A stretch of 64,000 nucleotides of DNA from Lindgomyces ingoldianus. Lineage: Eukaryota; Ascomycota; Dothideomycetes; Pleosporales; Lindgomycetaceae. The position numbers were made by a program, and so were the translations under genes. Numbering within the stretch: position 1 is the first letter of the stretch; each line of letters begins with the position of its first letter. Shown here in pieces: positions 23,757-32,953 of the stretch. The notes beneath the pieces were generated by a model. That model saw only the letters and a program-made list of their open reading frames with translations, did no database searches and was not told where the DNA came from. The stretch lies in NCBI RefSeq assembly GCF_010093535.1, contig NW_022985166.1:776385-840384 (forward strand), read 5' to 3'.

Positions 23757-23887
23757 GTACAGGAGGTGAGATATCTGTACAAATTGTATACAGTAACAGC
23801 TTTTCAATTTAGTCTAACCTGTTACAGAAGGAGTGGAAGGGCTACCACTACTGTAAACGGTTAGTACAACAGCCTCACCTGCTGTAC
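23757..23887. repeat. Imperfect inverted repeat, about 45-bp arms
   Basis: The left arm runs from GTACAGGAGGTGAG at 23757. The right arm, read on the minus strand, starts GTACAGCAGGTGAG at 23887, and both continue with TTGTA/TGTAC and TACAGTA blocks. The centre has a second, smaller pair of CTGTTAC/GTAACAG motifs. It resembles a small foldback element. The CTGTTAC motif is also the building block of the MITE at 28930-29523. Confidence 0.5.
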
Positions 23888-24136
23888 AGTATACGGAGTG
23901 TAGGCCCTGTATGTATGTGCGGCTCAAATCACCTTGTACAGAACATATTATCCAGGAGGGTTCCCAAAAAGAGAGAAAGTTTGAGGAAATTAGAGGACAC
24001 GGTGTGACGGTGATAGGGGTCTGGAACATCCATTTTAATGCTAAGAGTAGTAAGAGTAGTAAGAGTAGGGTATTGCCCTTTAAAGAATACAATTAAACGT
24101 ATCAAAGTGACTGGGTCGAGTGGAATGAAGATTCCC

Positions 24137-25207
24137 TCAATCCGTTTTCCTACTTTCTGTCTCGCTCGAGTGCCCAACAAGCTCCCTCAAGATCTGCTCC
24201 AAATGTTTAACCATAGTAAAATGCGTATCGCCTTCACACTCATGCAGAACGCTATGAGGCAAGCGTTTCGACATATACTGGATCATTACGAAGGGAGCAC
24301 TTGTATCTTTCGTTCCATGCCATATATGAATGGGATTGTAGGATACGTCCTCAAACCTGAACCCCCAGCTCTGTGCTGATAAGAGCTGCGCTTCTTGCAC
24401 AAATGCTTGAGAGCCTTGAGCAAACCCATCAAAGGCGATCCGCAGGATCCGCTCTCTCTGCTCCAGTATTGTCCGCTCTGGTTCTTTTTCCATTGATGTT
24501 TCCCTATTGTCTTGCGACGCAGTACCCTCCTTTGCTACTGATTTTTCCTCTCGGTTCTCTAACTCTAGCCATTTATCAATACGCCTTGTCACGGGGCCAG
24601 ACGTCACGGCCCACCTCATAAGACCTACCAGCGCGTCCATCAAGTACCCGAAAGCCGTGGGTGTATGTATAGCCATTAACGACGTTACTCGCCTCGGTAG
24701 CGTCATATGCTTTGCGCCAGCCTCCCACGGCGGCGCTCCAGCCATTACACCCACGGCAGACATCATCTCCTTCGGCAACAGATGCGCACATGCCAACGCG
24801 TATGGACCCCCTCCCGACCCTCCCAGTATCGCGAACCGGTTCAGCTTCGCATGGCCTGCAAATGCTAGCACATCCGCCGGCCAGTCCGTTATACGTCGTC
24901 CGGGTTGGAAAGTCGAGAGCCCGAATCCAGGACGATCGAGCGCAATGACGCGAACACGGTGGCGCCGTGCGATTTTATCGGCGCCTGTAGCTTCTAGGCG
25001 GGACGCAGGAAAGCCGTGGAAGAAGAGGAGGGGAAAGCCTTCAGGGTGGCCGAATTCGGCGTATCCAATGATGCGGCCGTCGGGGAGGGTGAGGGTGTTG
25101 GATTCGCGTTGGGTGGTTAATGTACTCAGCCTGGCCCGTACCTTTGTAAGGCCATTTAATCGCATCAGCGCTTTAACGGAGAGCATAGAATCTGTAGAGA
25201 CTGGCAC
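24137..25207 (-). CDS. Alpha/beta hydrolase
   Basis: The product is 356 residues in one exon. It has an alpha/beta hydrolase fold with the oxyanion-loop HGFPAS at 64-69, the nucleophile elbow GGSGGGP with catalytic Ser131, the acid Asp301 (HGTKDTSAP) and His329 (GDTHFT). All three catalytic residues are therefore in place. A lid region of about 100 residues (160-260), including a charged Lys/Glu-rich stretch, sits between strands. It resembles the fungal AB-hydrolase superfamily proteins that include peptidase- and epoxide-hydrolase-like enzymes. The substrate cannot be told. No signal peptide was seen. The basic N-terminal stretch (about residues 10-35) might be a weak mitochondrial presequence. 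Confidence 0.85.
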   Translation of the reverse strand: MPVSTDSMLSVKALMRLNGLTKVRARLSTLTTQRESNTLTLPDGRIIGYAEFGHPEGFPLLFFHGFPASRLEATGADKIARRHRVRVIALDRPGFGLSTFQPGRRITDWPADVLAFAGHAKLNRFAILGGSGGGPYALACAHLLPKEMMSAVGVMAGAPPWEAGAKHMTLPRRVTSLMAIHTPTAFGYLMDALVGLMRWAVTSGPVTRRIDKWLELENREEKSVAKEGTASQDNRETSMEKEPERTILEQRERILRIAFDGFAQGSQAFVQEAQLLSAQSWGFRFEDVSYNPIHIWHGTKDTSAPFVMIQYMSKRLPHSVLHECEGDTHFTMVKHLEQILRELVGHSSETESRKTD

Positions 25208-25640
25208 CTTTCGGCATGGGTGGTGTTAAGAGGTCGAAGAGAAGACTTTATGGTTGCACAGCCGCAGGGGCACTCAATCGGGTTAGTCAGGGTCTAATCG
25301 CCACGTGATAGCAAGGTCTGTCTCAGGACCTATCTGTAGATTGAAACAGTAGGTGTCACGGCAAGTATGAATTGTCCAAGATATGAAAGCCCCTAATGTA
25401 GTAAGAGCATGCTTAGGGAGCAAGATAAATTCAAGCTTCAGACCCCACGTGACAACCTATCGTATTTCTAGTCCATCTGTGGAAACTAAACACGTCCAGA
25501 TTACGCCTAGAGTTATTGACTACATTTGCTATTATGGCGTTTTAAACTCTTTAATAAGCATAAAACATATTTTCACTTAAATTCTCTCTTTGCAACCTCT
25601 TGTTCATTCACTAAAGCCAAATTCTCAAAACCCAAGCACT
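25208..25640. other. Intergenic, nothing recognised
   Basis: Upstream region of the hydrolase. AT-rich, with no gene seen. Confidence 0.4.
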
Positions 25641-25701
25641 CACAATGGACCTGAGGGCGAAACAAGCATTACCACTCATTGCAATAACATATTTTGACCC
25701 A

Positions 25702-26850
25702 TCACTCTTTGGATACGAATGCGGAGTATAAATAAACGACGCCATCGAGACAGCATTGATGATTGAATGTGAGGCTGCCTTCTTCTAGCGTCAAACCCAG
25801 AGTTGCAGACACCCAGTCTAGAATGACCGAGCTCACAGCGTAGACACCCGACGCGAAATGGAAGCAGGATACATAGAGAGCGGCGGCGTTGCGGGTAACG
25901 GTGCTGGTGATGAAGTTGACGAGGGGGATACCATCATGTTGGTGATGTGCCATGTGCGCTCGTTGAATTTGCCGGAGCTAATGCTGATGAAGATGCCGAC
26001 GACCCCAACGACGAGCGAAGGGGCACCAGTGAGGACAAGGGTGGTGGCGGTATTGAAATCAAGAGACCCTATAGCAGTTAGGAAGAGCTCATTCAAAGTT
26101 AGATGTATGGAGACATTCTGACATGGCTAAGTAAAGTACCTGGTTGAAAGACTAGCCGAAAAATGCATGTTTACATGAGAGCCATGGGATACAGACGAGG
26201 ATCGCGAATAGTCTCCATTAATCAAGCCTGCGCATCTTTGGAGGCTTCCAGGCCGACTGTGTCTCGTTGGATCCGATCATAGACGAGTTAACGTTCTGCT
26301 TCGGGTCAACTAGCGGGTATTGAGCGGCTTGTGGGGCAGCATCCAGAAGGCAACAATGGCCACCTCAAAGGACGCCACACCCTCGATGATGAAGAGCCAT
26401 TGACATTCGTGCATACTATGCTTGTTTCCGAGTGTGCTGAAAGTCTCAGCTGCGATAAGGCCGGCGAAGGAGACTGCAGACTGCAAATATGTTGCCAGCA
26501 TAAATGATTGAAACAGGAGTAACAATCTCCTTCCTAGTATAGAATATAGACAGAATGTACATCGCTCCCGGATAGAAAGGGGTTTCGACAATCCTGAGGA
26601 AGAATCTGACAACAACTAAGCTGGCATAGCGTTTGACAATTGCGGTGAACGACGCAACAGTCGCCCAGGCCATCATGCACAGAGACATTTATAGTGAAGG
26701 GTAAACCTTGTTTGAAGACACAAGAATGTTGGAAGGGGTATGGTCGCACAGATAGCCAATATAGAGGATAATAATGCATGTGTTATATTCCGAGCCTTTG
26801 AGAACGAGGTCATCCTCGTGACCGTTCAACGGTGCATTTACAATAGCATT
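25702..26850 (-). pseudogene. Broken MFS carrier, allantoate permease/TNA1 type
   Basis: Protein fragments that fit one 12-TM anion:cation symporter carrier lie in order on the minus strand but in different frames. About 26830-26700 gives the YNT..LYIGYLCDHTPSN block (helix 2). 26688-26530 gives VVRFFLRIVETPFYPGAMYILSIFYTRKEI split over short runs (helices 4-5). 26475-26310 gives FAGLIAAETF and the IIEGVASFEV..LPHKPLNTR block. 26096-25860 gives TLVLTGAPSLVVG and SSGKFNERTWHIT. 25953-25702 gives SSVILDWVSATLG and VYLYSAFVSKE. Stops and frameshifts separate them and no set of ordinary introns joins them all. The gene is therefore dead. It belongs to the same family as the intact gene at 52944-54813, but it is not an obvious recent copy of it. 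Confidence 0.8.
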
Positions 26851-27376
26851 CTGATCGAGCTTTTTCTTAAAGCAGGTAAGAAATTCACTGAATTATAGAA
26901 GGTGGAGAGCGTAAAAATTATATTGCGAACCGTGCTGGTAATACGGCGAAATTCAAGCTTTCAAACAAGAGCGATCTATTTGGGATCGCTTTTCACAACA
27001 GCGCCTGAGTAGTCTCCATGGGGAATTGAAGCTTTAACGTCTTAGGCGCCTGCTGTGATGTCAACCTGCAGAGAGGTATTCTATCCGAGCTCGTGATCTA
27101 GTATTGCTGTAAGGCATATCTACTATTCCCTATATTTTCACACTTACTACGTAGGTCGCTTCACAATTTATACAACTTTTTCAACGTCTTCCTAGACTCC
27201 TCAGCGACCCATAACTTCTAAACGAGATTTTCGATTTCACAAGTCCACACAGAGTGGGTTACATATCAGAAGACCAGAAAGCAGCACAGATCGACCTCAA
27301 GGGTTTCGTTCCTAAATGACCTGGGGAACACTTGCTAGCGCTTAGAATCCGATCATTTTAATTCGGTCTCGGGAAA
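26851..27376. other. Intergenic with a small inverted repeat
   Basis: No gene. TCACAACAGCGCCTGAG at 26993-27009 pairs imperfectly with the sequence at 27042-27058 (minus strand TCACAGCAGGCGCCTAAG), making a hairpin with a loop of about 32 bases. A GCGATC/GATCGC pair lies just to the left. Confidence 0.4.
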
Positions 27377-28608
27377 TCATTTGCCTCCCTCGTGCGCCAT
27401 TCCAGTGAGATCATCCAGCCGGTAAAACCAATGACCATGAATGCTATGACACTCCCGGACAGTAAACTTCTTATAGTATTTTCGGGTCTTACCATTGCTA
27501 GTGGCTTCTGCGACAATTACCCTGACCTCGCCCCCCTCTCCAAAACCACTTGGTCTCTGCGGAAAGCAATTGGTCTTATGCACTTTAAATTCATTTGCCA
27601 GGATAAGGCTGGAGTACCTGACTTTCAAAGGGATCTATGCAAACCCCCGACCGTCCGAACTGCATACAAGTGTCGAACCAATCCTCTTTACACCAGAGGC
27701 CGTACATTGTGGCGATATTGTACCTATCTTGAGGATCAAGCCTTGGGTCATAGCACGGATTAGGATAGATTTTGCCGTTGTCAGCAGGAATAAGCATTGG
27801 GAGACAACCGGATACCTCGGTATTGGAAGCCGTGCACCGTATTTTAGTGCCGGACTGAATATCTGAGGACACACCACTTCGTTGATGGTATCATACGCTC
27901 CAAATTGAGCCAGAGAGTCACACATCTGGCCAGGATCCCCCTGCCAGACGCTAAAGGTGGCGTGTCAAGCTTGAAGTCGGGGAGGTGAACCTGGAATCCT
28001 TGGATATGCGTTGCGCTGATACCATTGTTGTCCAGTCTATCTATCCATAGACACCTCAGTCGCCCTTCCTGAACATTCCCATTTGAGCCCTTGAACTAAA
28101 TGCTAGCGTCGGATTCGGATGTGAAGTAGTTCTTATTCGGGTAATGTTCTTGGCATACAATGGCGACCTCGCCGGGTAAGAAAGCGTAGGTATCAGATGA
28201 TGACGGATGTGTGACTACGACAGCTGTGATGCAGATTGCGTTGGTGCCGCTGGCGGAGACGGTAATGTATTCGGCTTTCTCGGTATTGCCTCCTTTGGTG
28301 TATTCGGCCCATAAGTCCTTAGGCTGATTTTGGTCAATATGGTTCTTCCCCCCATCGTTCCTGGGAAATGCAACTCAGTCTCCATTGGCATTGAACAGCG
28401 AAATGGTAGGGGCACTGCTTCCGAAGCCCAAGTCCTTGTATATATGTTCTCTATCGTGGGATTGGTCGGCCTTTATGACAGGCAACCCTGCCATAACATT
28501 GACCTTTATTTTTGGCTCGTTTTTTCGGCTAATCCAATCCGGGACCATTGGTGCTAAGCTGATTAAAGTGAAGGCAAGCCCCAGGCTGAGTTCGGGAAAG
28601 AAGGCCAT
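27377..28608 (-). pseudogene. Secreted-protein gene disrupted by in-frame stops
   Basis: The ATG at 28608 opens a frame with an N-terminal hydrophobic segment (LSLGLAFTLISLAPM). The frame is closed by TGA at 28375-28377, is then open for about 90 codons with clear protein character (SASGTNAICITAVVVTHPS, LPGEVAIVCQEHYP), and meets a TAG near 28100. Near 27870 the coherent reading shifts frame (blocks GTKIRCTASNTEVSGCLPM and LWCKEDWFDTCMQFGRSGVC), and later blocks run to 27377. Both stops would follow from a C-to-T change (CGA to TGA, CAG to TAG). The parent looks like a family of large fungal secreted proteins of unknown function with conserved cysteines. I judge the gene dead. Confidence 0.65.
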
Positions 28609-28921
28609 CTTTGACGCGACGGTATTTATTGTGAATTCAAATTTAGAGATAGAGGGTAAATGATATAGGAATTTGCAGTAGGAATAGTCCGTAAAGCTAA
28701 AGTGGGCTGTGAAGCTAAGAGCGTAGCGTTAGTTATTTCTATGTCTTGATTTGCAGGACGGGTCTTTGCAATGTCTTCAAATTCGAAGGTAATGCAATGT
28801 GTTCAGTCTCACCTTTGGACTCGTCGTTCTTTCCTAAGGATGAGGCCCATTTCTGTGTTTAGACCTTTCACTGAGACACTGGTTTTGAAACAAATGCAGC
28901 CACTCCCCCATGTCAGCAATA
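28609..28921. other. Intergenic, nothing recognised
   Basis: AT-rich upstream flank of the secreted-protein pseudogene and left flank of the MITE. Confidence 0.4.
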
Positions 28922-28929
28922 CCAACATC
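28922..28929. repeat. Target-site duplication, left copy (8 bp)
   Basis: CCAACATC lies immediately before the left terminal inverted repeat of the element and is repeated exactly after the right one at 29524-29531. Confidence 0.85.
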
Positions 28930-29523
28930 CATGGTGTTTAATAGAACGTAACTGTTACTGTCAGTAGTGTTTTTGAGGCGTTACTGGCGGCAATAGGGTT
29001 TCGTTCTTACGGAAAGAGTGAATTAAAACAGCCTTACGGGCAGTAACAGTTACTGCCAAGTCAATTAATAGTAAAGTTACTGTTCAGTGCAGTTACTGCA
29101 GCAACTGGTGTTACTAAAGGCTCTAGAGGGCTCAATTTTGACACAATCTTGCTAATATGCTCTTCACACGATATCCAAGGCCCCCAGGTTTCAGCTGGAG
29201 GTCGCAAGTCTAGATATTGTCCTGAAACTCGTGAGAATAGAAAAACTAGAGGACGAGGCCTTAATTATAAGAGCTCCTAGAGGCAGCCCTTGACTTCTCA
29301 AGACGACGAGAGCTTGCGAGGTGTTGAACTGGCTGCGAGCTTCGAGTGCAAGGAGTTACTTCACTGTTCTGTACTAACAATGGATAGTATAGGCAGTTAC
29401 TGCAGTAACTATAGCCTCATTAACCGTACAGTAACGGAAGGCAATTCACTTTCGTTCTAACTGCCAAGAGATTGTTACTATCAGTAACAGTAGGAGCAGT
29501 ACTACGTTCTATTAAACACCATG
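28930..29523. mobile_element. 594-bp hAT-like non-autonomous element (MITE)
   Basis: The two ends are a perfect 21-bp terminal inverted repeat beginning CATGGTGTTTAATAG (28930-28950 and 29503-29523). An exact 8-bp duplication, CCAACATC, flanks the element. Eight-base duplications are typical of the hAT superfamily. Inside, the motif TTACTG/CAGTAA occurs many times in both orientations near each end (for example about 28965, 29040-29100, 29395-29410 and 29475-29500), like the subterminal repeats that hAT transposases bind. There is no coding sequence, so the element would need a transposase from elsewhere. It is structurally complete. Confidence 0.85.
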
Positions 29524-29531
29524 CCAACATC
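29524..29531. repeat. Target-site duplication, right copy (8 bp)
   Basis: CCAACATC, identical to 28922-28929. Confidence 0.85.
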
Positions 29532-30254
29532 GCACCAGCACGAATGCGGCTCACCTTTACTAAAGCGTGGGGGTCCCTCAGAGAGAGTTCGTGTAATTAC
29601 TACATAGACACCCCATAACCGAATGAACACTCTCCAATCGCCCGCTCGCGTGCTGGGTGCCGCTTCCTAGCGTAAAACGAAGACCATTGTTTCATGTGCG
29701 CGTTAACCATTATGCCTGCTTTCCAGAAGTTTTGCATCAGAAGTGTTTCCTCACCACATCCATATTCAATCCTTATTAAGACTTTTGAAGCTCTTTTTAG
29801 CACAAGGAACTCGTGGCTGCTTTGTGTGAGGACACATGATTCTAATTGTCGAGGGATGTGACCGTAGGATGTGACACATCGAGGACAGGTCAAGAGGTTC
29901 AGCATTCTTCATGCTGAAAGAACCAAGATGGAGTTCTGAGCGGACACTCCCTTCGTTATGGATGAGGCAACTGTCCTTGACAGGATGAGACAAGTAAAAG
30001 ACAGTGAGCTCAAACGAGGGCATTTGCAGCTCTTTGTACGTGGAGGACAAAACTGCGATGTCTGGATCTCTTCATATATAGCAGTGTGGTTCCAGCAACA
30101 GATGCCAACGTCGAGCATTACGAGAACTTGGATGCAAAGATTTGGTTATCCATTGCCATTCAGGTCCTTCCATCGTTCATAAACACTTTCTTCATCTCAA
30201 TTGCTCTGTCTTTCTCAAACTCGACATACAAAGATCATTATCACGCGTTTCGCT
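29532..30254. other. Intergenic, possible decayed coding sequence
   Basis: The minus strand at 29600-30050 has overlapping frames of about 95-100 codons with somewhat protein-like composition (for example YGCGEETLLMQNFW and MKQWSSFYARKRHP), but no family signature or start context. It may be a gene remnant. The right part must hold the promoter of the gene starting at 30255. Confidence 0.25.
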
Positions 30255-31319
30255 ATGCGTTCCTCCACCCCAAATATCATCTTGTTGGGGCTCTTGTCGA
30301 CGTGCTTCATCGGGGGTAACGGCAATGTAATACCTACCACTCAGTGCGTTGGGGTCAACTGTGACGAACTCACGACTCTCAAATCGGGCACTCTGAAGGT
30401 CCCTAACGGCATCGGCGGACATCTTCATCGCCGCGCAGGAGGTGGAGCGCAACCACATGACTCTCCGAACGTTCCTGTTGTAGGCCCAGGCGGTCGCCCT
30501 AGCGATCCGAACACCCCTATTGAGCAGCCAGACTCAAGGAGGGTTTTGTAATCAGAAGAGAAATTGGCTTACTTTCTGGCGTCGCTGCGAGGAACCTACT
30601 CAAAATAATCCTCCTCCAAATACAAATCCAAACAATAATTACGGTCCCCAGGACTTGACCAACCATGGACTCTTGGCTACCTCAGGACCCGAAGGGCCAG
30701 CCAGTTTGAGAGACACCCCTCTTACTGTTCCAAAGTACAGAGACATGTTCCTAGAACGAATGCGGCAGCAAAACCTGGTTGGCACTGGCTCTTGGATATT
30801 CTGGAGTGGTCCAGCACCTGGTCGCCTGCTACGTTTGCAGCTGAAGTAGCAACCAAAGGCAAACAAACGACAGTTAACCACTTAAGACAGGTGAATACAG
30901 AGACTGCTGGAGAGAGAAAAGGTGATTGGAGCCGGGCTGGCGGCAAGGAGACGTCCTTTTGGGCGATATCCTCGAAAGCTTATGCACAAATTGTCAAAGG
31001 AGATGTATGGGTGGTTCTTCCAAAGGGAGCTTCTGTCAATAAGCCCTATCTCGACGTGGACCCGAACAAAGGATCCAACTGGTGGTCATATGAAGTACCC
31101 GAATTAACTCGTAGCAGTCAAGTCGACAGAGTTATACGCATCGATACGAATTTCAAAGATGAATATATTGTCGTAGGAGAGATCTGGAAGAAGATGATCA
31201 GTCCTGGGGCACTCCTGGAAATGAATGGCAAGTGCCCTCGATGCCGGCGACGCTCGGACTTCAATCCTCTAGTTACGTATGCTGGGAACATTCTGGGATA
31301 CAAAAAAAACAAAACCTAG
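30255..31319 (+). pseudogene. Secreted protein, candidate CD38-like NAD glycohydrolase, with frame break
   Basis: The ATG at 30255 gives a signal peptide (about 20 residues; NIILLGLLSTCFIGG). A Gly/Pro/Asn-rich low-complexity region follows, crossed by a likely 49-bp intron at 30543-30591 (weak donor GTTTTG). The C-terminal half reads first in frame to SWIFWSG (TGG at 30802-30804) and then must change frame at about 30808-30810, too close for any intron, to continue as TFAAEV...TSFW (TGG at 30960-30962)...WWSYEVPEL (GAA at 31092-31094) to the stop at 31317-31319. These blocks match, in order and spacing, the two active-site tryptophans and the catalytic glutamate region of CD38/ADP-ribosyl cyclases. 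That is an inference from memory of the family, not a search. The frame break is a one-base loss or a sequence error. If it is real, the gene is inactive. Confidence 0.5.
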
Positions 31320-31719
31320 GTACGATCTATGTAGGTCCATTTTCGATGCTGGTCATCTTTGATAAGCCTCATGTAACCGCATCAGATCTCCTTTGTTTCC
31401 TCCGTTTTGTGTAGAAGATATGTTTCAATTTTAGATAACGTTATGCTGCTTAAAATATAAAAACTCATGCTAGGGATATTATGTACTGTACACTTGGTAG
31501 CTAGTTTCTAGCAATTCTTGCTTGCGTTAAGTTCCTTGGATTTGGAAAGATTGCATGGGTGGCCTTGGGATCCTTCTGGTCTGATTATCTCGCGAATACA
31601 AATATGGGGTCGAGGATAGGCGAACTAGGTGGTGAGTGCCAAACTAGGTGTAAGGGCTACGTAGATGGAGAGAATTCGGAGGTGATAAAAAAAGTGGACA
31701 GAGAAGTCCTAGTCCCATT
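31320..31719. other. Intergenic with part of dispersed repeat copy 2
   Basis: No gene is supported. The motifs AGGTGGTGAG (31627-31636) and AAACTAGGT (31641-31649) match those at 4105-4127. Confidence 0.4.
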
Positions 31720-31898
31720 GAGGAAGGAAATAGTCCGAATAAGGATATAAACCTAATAAGGAAGGAGGTAGTCCTAATAGGGATATAGTGCCAATATGGA
31801 AGGATGTAGCCTTAACAAGGATATAGTCCTAACAAGGAAGGAGGTAGTCCTAATAAGCGACTAGTGGTACACATGAGCTCAGCATCACGTGCGACAGA
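31627..31898 (+). repeat. Dispersed repeat copy 2, interrupted by a minisatellite
   Basis: Carries the same ordered blocks as 4105-4304, ending with TCACGTGCGACAGA at 31885-31898. The minisatellite at 31720-31860 lies inside it and accounts for the greater length. Confidence 0.5.
31720..31860 (+). repeat. 38-bp minisatellite, about 3.7 copies
   Basis: Units start at 31720, 31758, 31796 and 31834 (the last partial). Each has the pattern AAGGAAGGAGGTAGTCC, then TAATA, then GGATATAG and CC(T)AA, with a few differences between copies. The period was counted directly. Confidence 0.85.
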
Positions 31899-32953
31899 TT
31901 ACACCATATGAAACCACAACTTCGCCTTCCCTCATGTCTCTCGTGTAGCAAGTGTGTCCCGAAGGTATATTTGTTTAGAGCATGGAATCGGCTTAGGCAT
32001 CTCTCACTCAAAGCCCCAGAGTGAAGGAAGAAGGCACATGGATGTCAACATTCCAAGGTTCCTAGCCGCCAGAGGTTTCCTAGGTACAGTACCTCCGCAA
32101 AAGTTTTTGCACACTTTTCCGCAACACTAAAATAGCTTTGCATTTGTTACAAACTAGTACATTCAGGGTTTTAATAGGCTAATTACATACCTTTTCTCCT
32201 AAGACTTCGTCTGCAACTCTGGCGCATTATATTGGGGTGAATTGGCTTTGTGTAAGGGACGAGGCTCCGCACCGCTCTGTCGTTACAACAAAGGAGGTAC
32301 GAATATTCAACTAACGGTTGATTGGTGTGCGGAATAGCATATCTGCCTTATTCTTTTGAATGATGTTGGAAGTCGGAGGTGTGGAGCTTAGCATTTTAAC
32401 GGTGACTAACAAGCGAGCATAAGCTTTTGCGTTGATGCTGTAGTAAGATCCATGTGTCTATAAGAACGACCCGTGTACTGCTCCTCGCGTTGATTTTAAA
32501 ATTTCATATTTCATTTTCTCAACCCAAACTACAGCCCCCATTGTCGACAGCTCCCTTCAACCAATCATTCATGATATATTTACACACGTGAGCGTTCCAA
32601 GCACACCTCCAGCCAGCTCCTTGATTCAAGCCCAAACCTAGGTGAGAGACAGAAGAAAACCGTGGAAGTGAAGGAAGTAATAAGACAAAACCCAACCACC
32701 CAAAGGAGTGAGGGGAAGAAGCGAAATATGGATGTAGGGGAAGGGAGAGGGAGAGGGAAGGAGAGGGGGAGAGGAACCACAACGCCATACCAACGCCGTC
32801 GCTAAATGATAAACCACCAGTTAAAAGGCAAGAATATACTCCGTCGTTTTTTTCGTAGCTGGATATAGGTCTGGGTATGCGGGACGTTTGTATGCCTCCG
32901 TGCCCCACATTTAGTTTTCGAGAGGCGTGTACAATAGGGGGGTTGAGGGAGGA
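31899..32953. other. Intergenic; 3' flank of the PRELI gene
   Basis: No gene. A purine-rich GGGAGA tract lies at about 32735-32775 and makes a false Ser/Leu/Pro-rich frame on the minus strand. Confidence 0.4.

Noticed and set aside
24046..24068. Short TAAGAGTAG repeat, three units
   Set aside because: Only about 27 bases; too short to be notable beyond ordinary slippage.
32519..32908. 129-codon minus-strand frame rich in Ser, Leu and Pro
   Set aside because: It is produced by a purine-rich simple-sequence tract downstream of the PRELI gene and has no domain, start context or conserved character.
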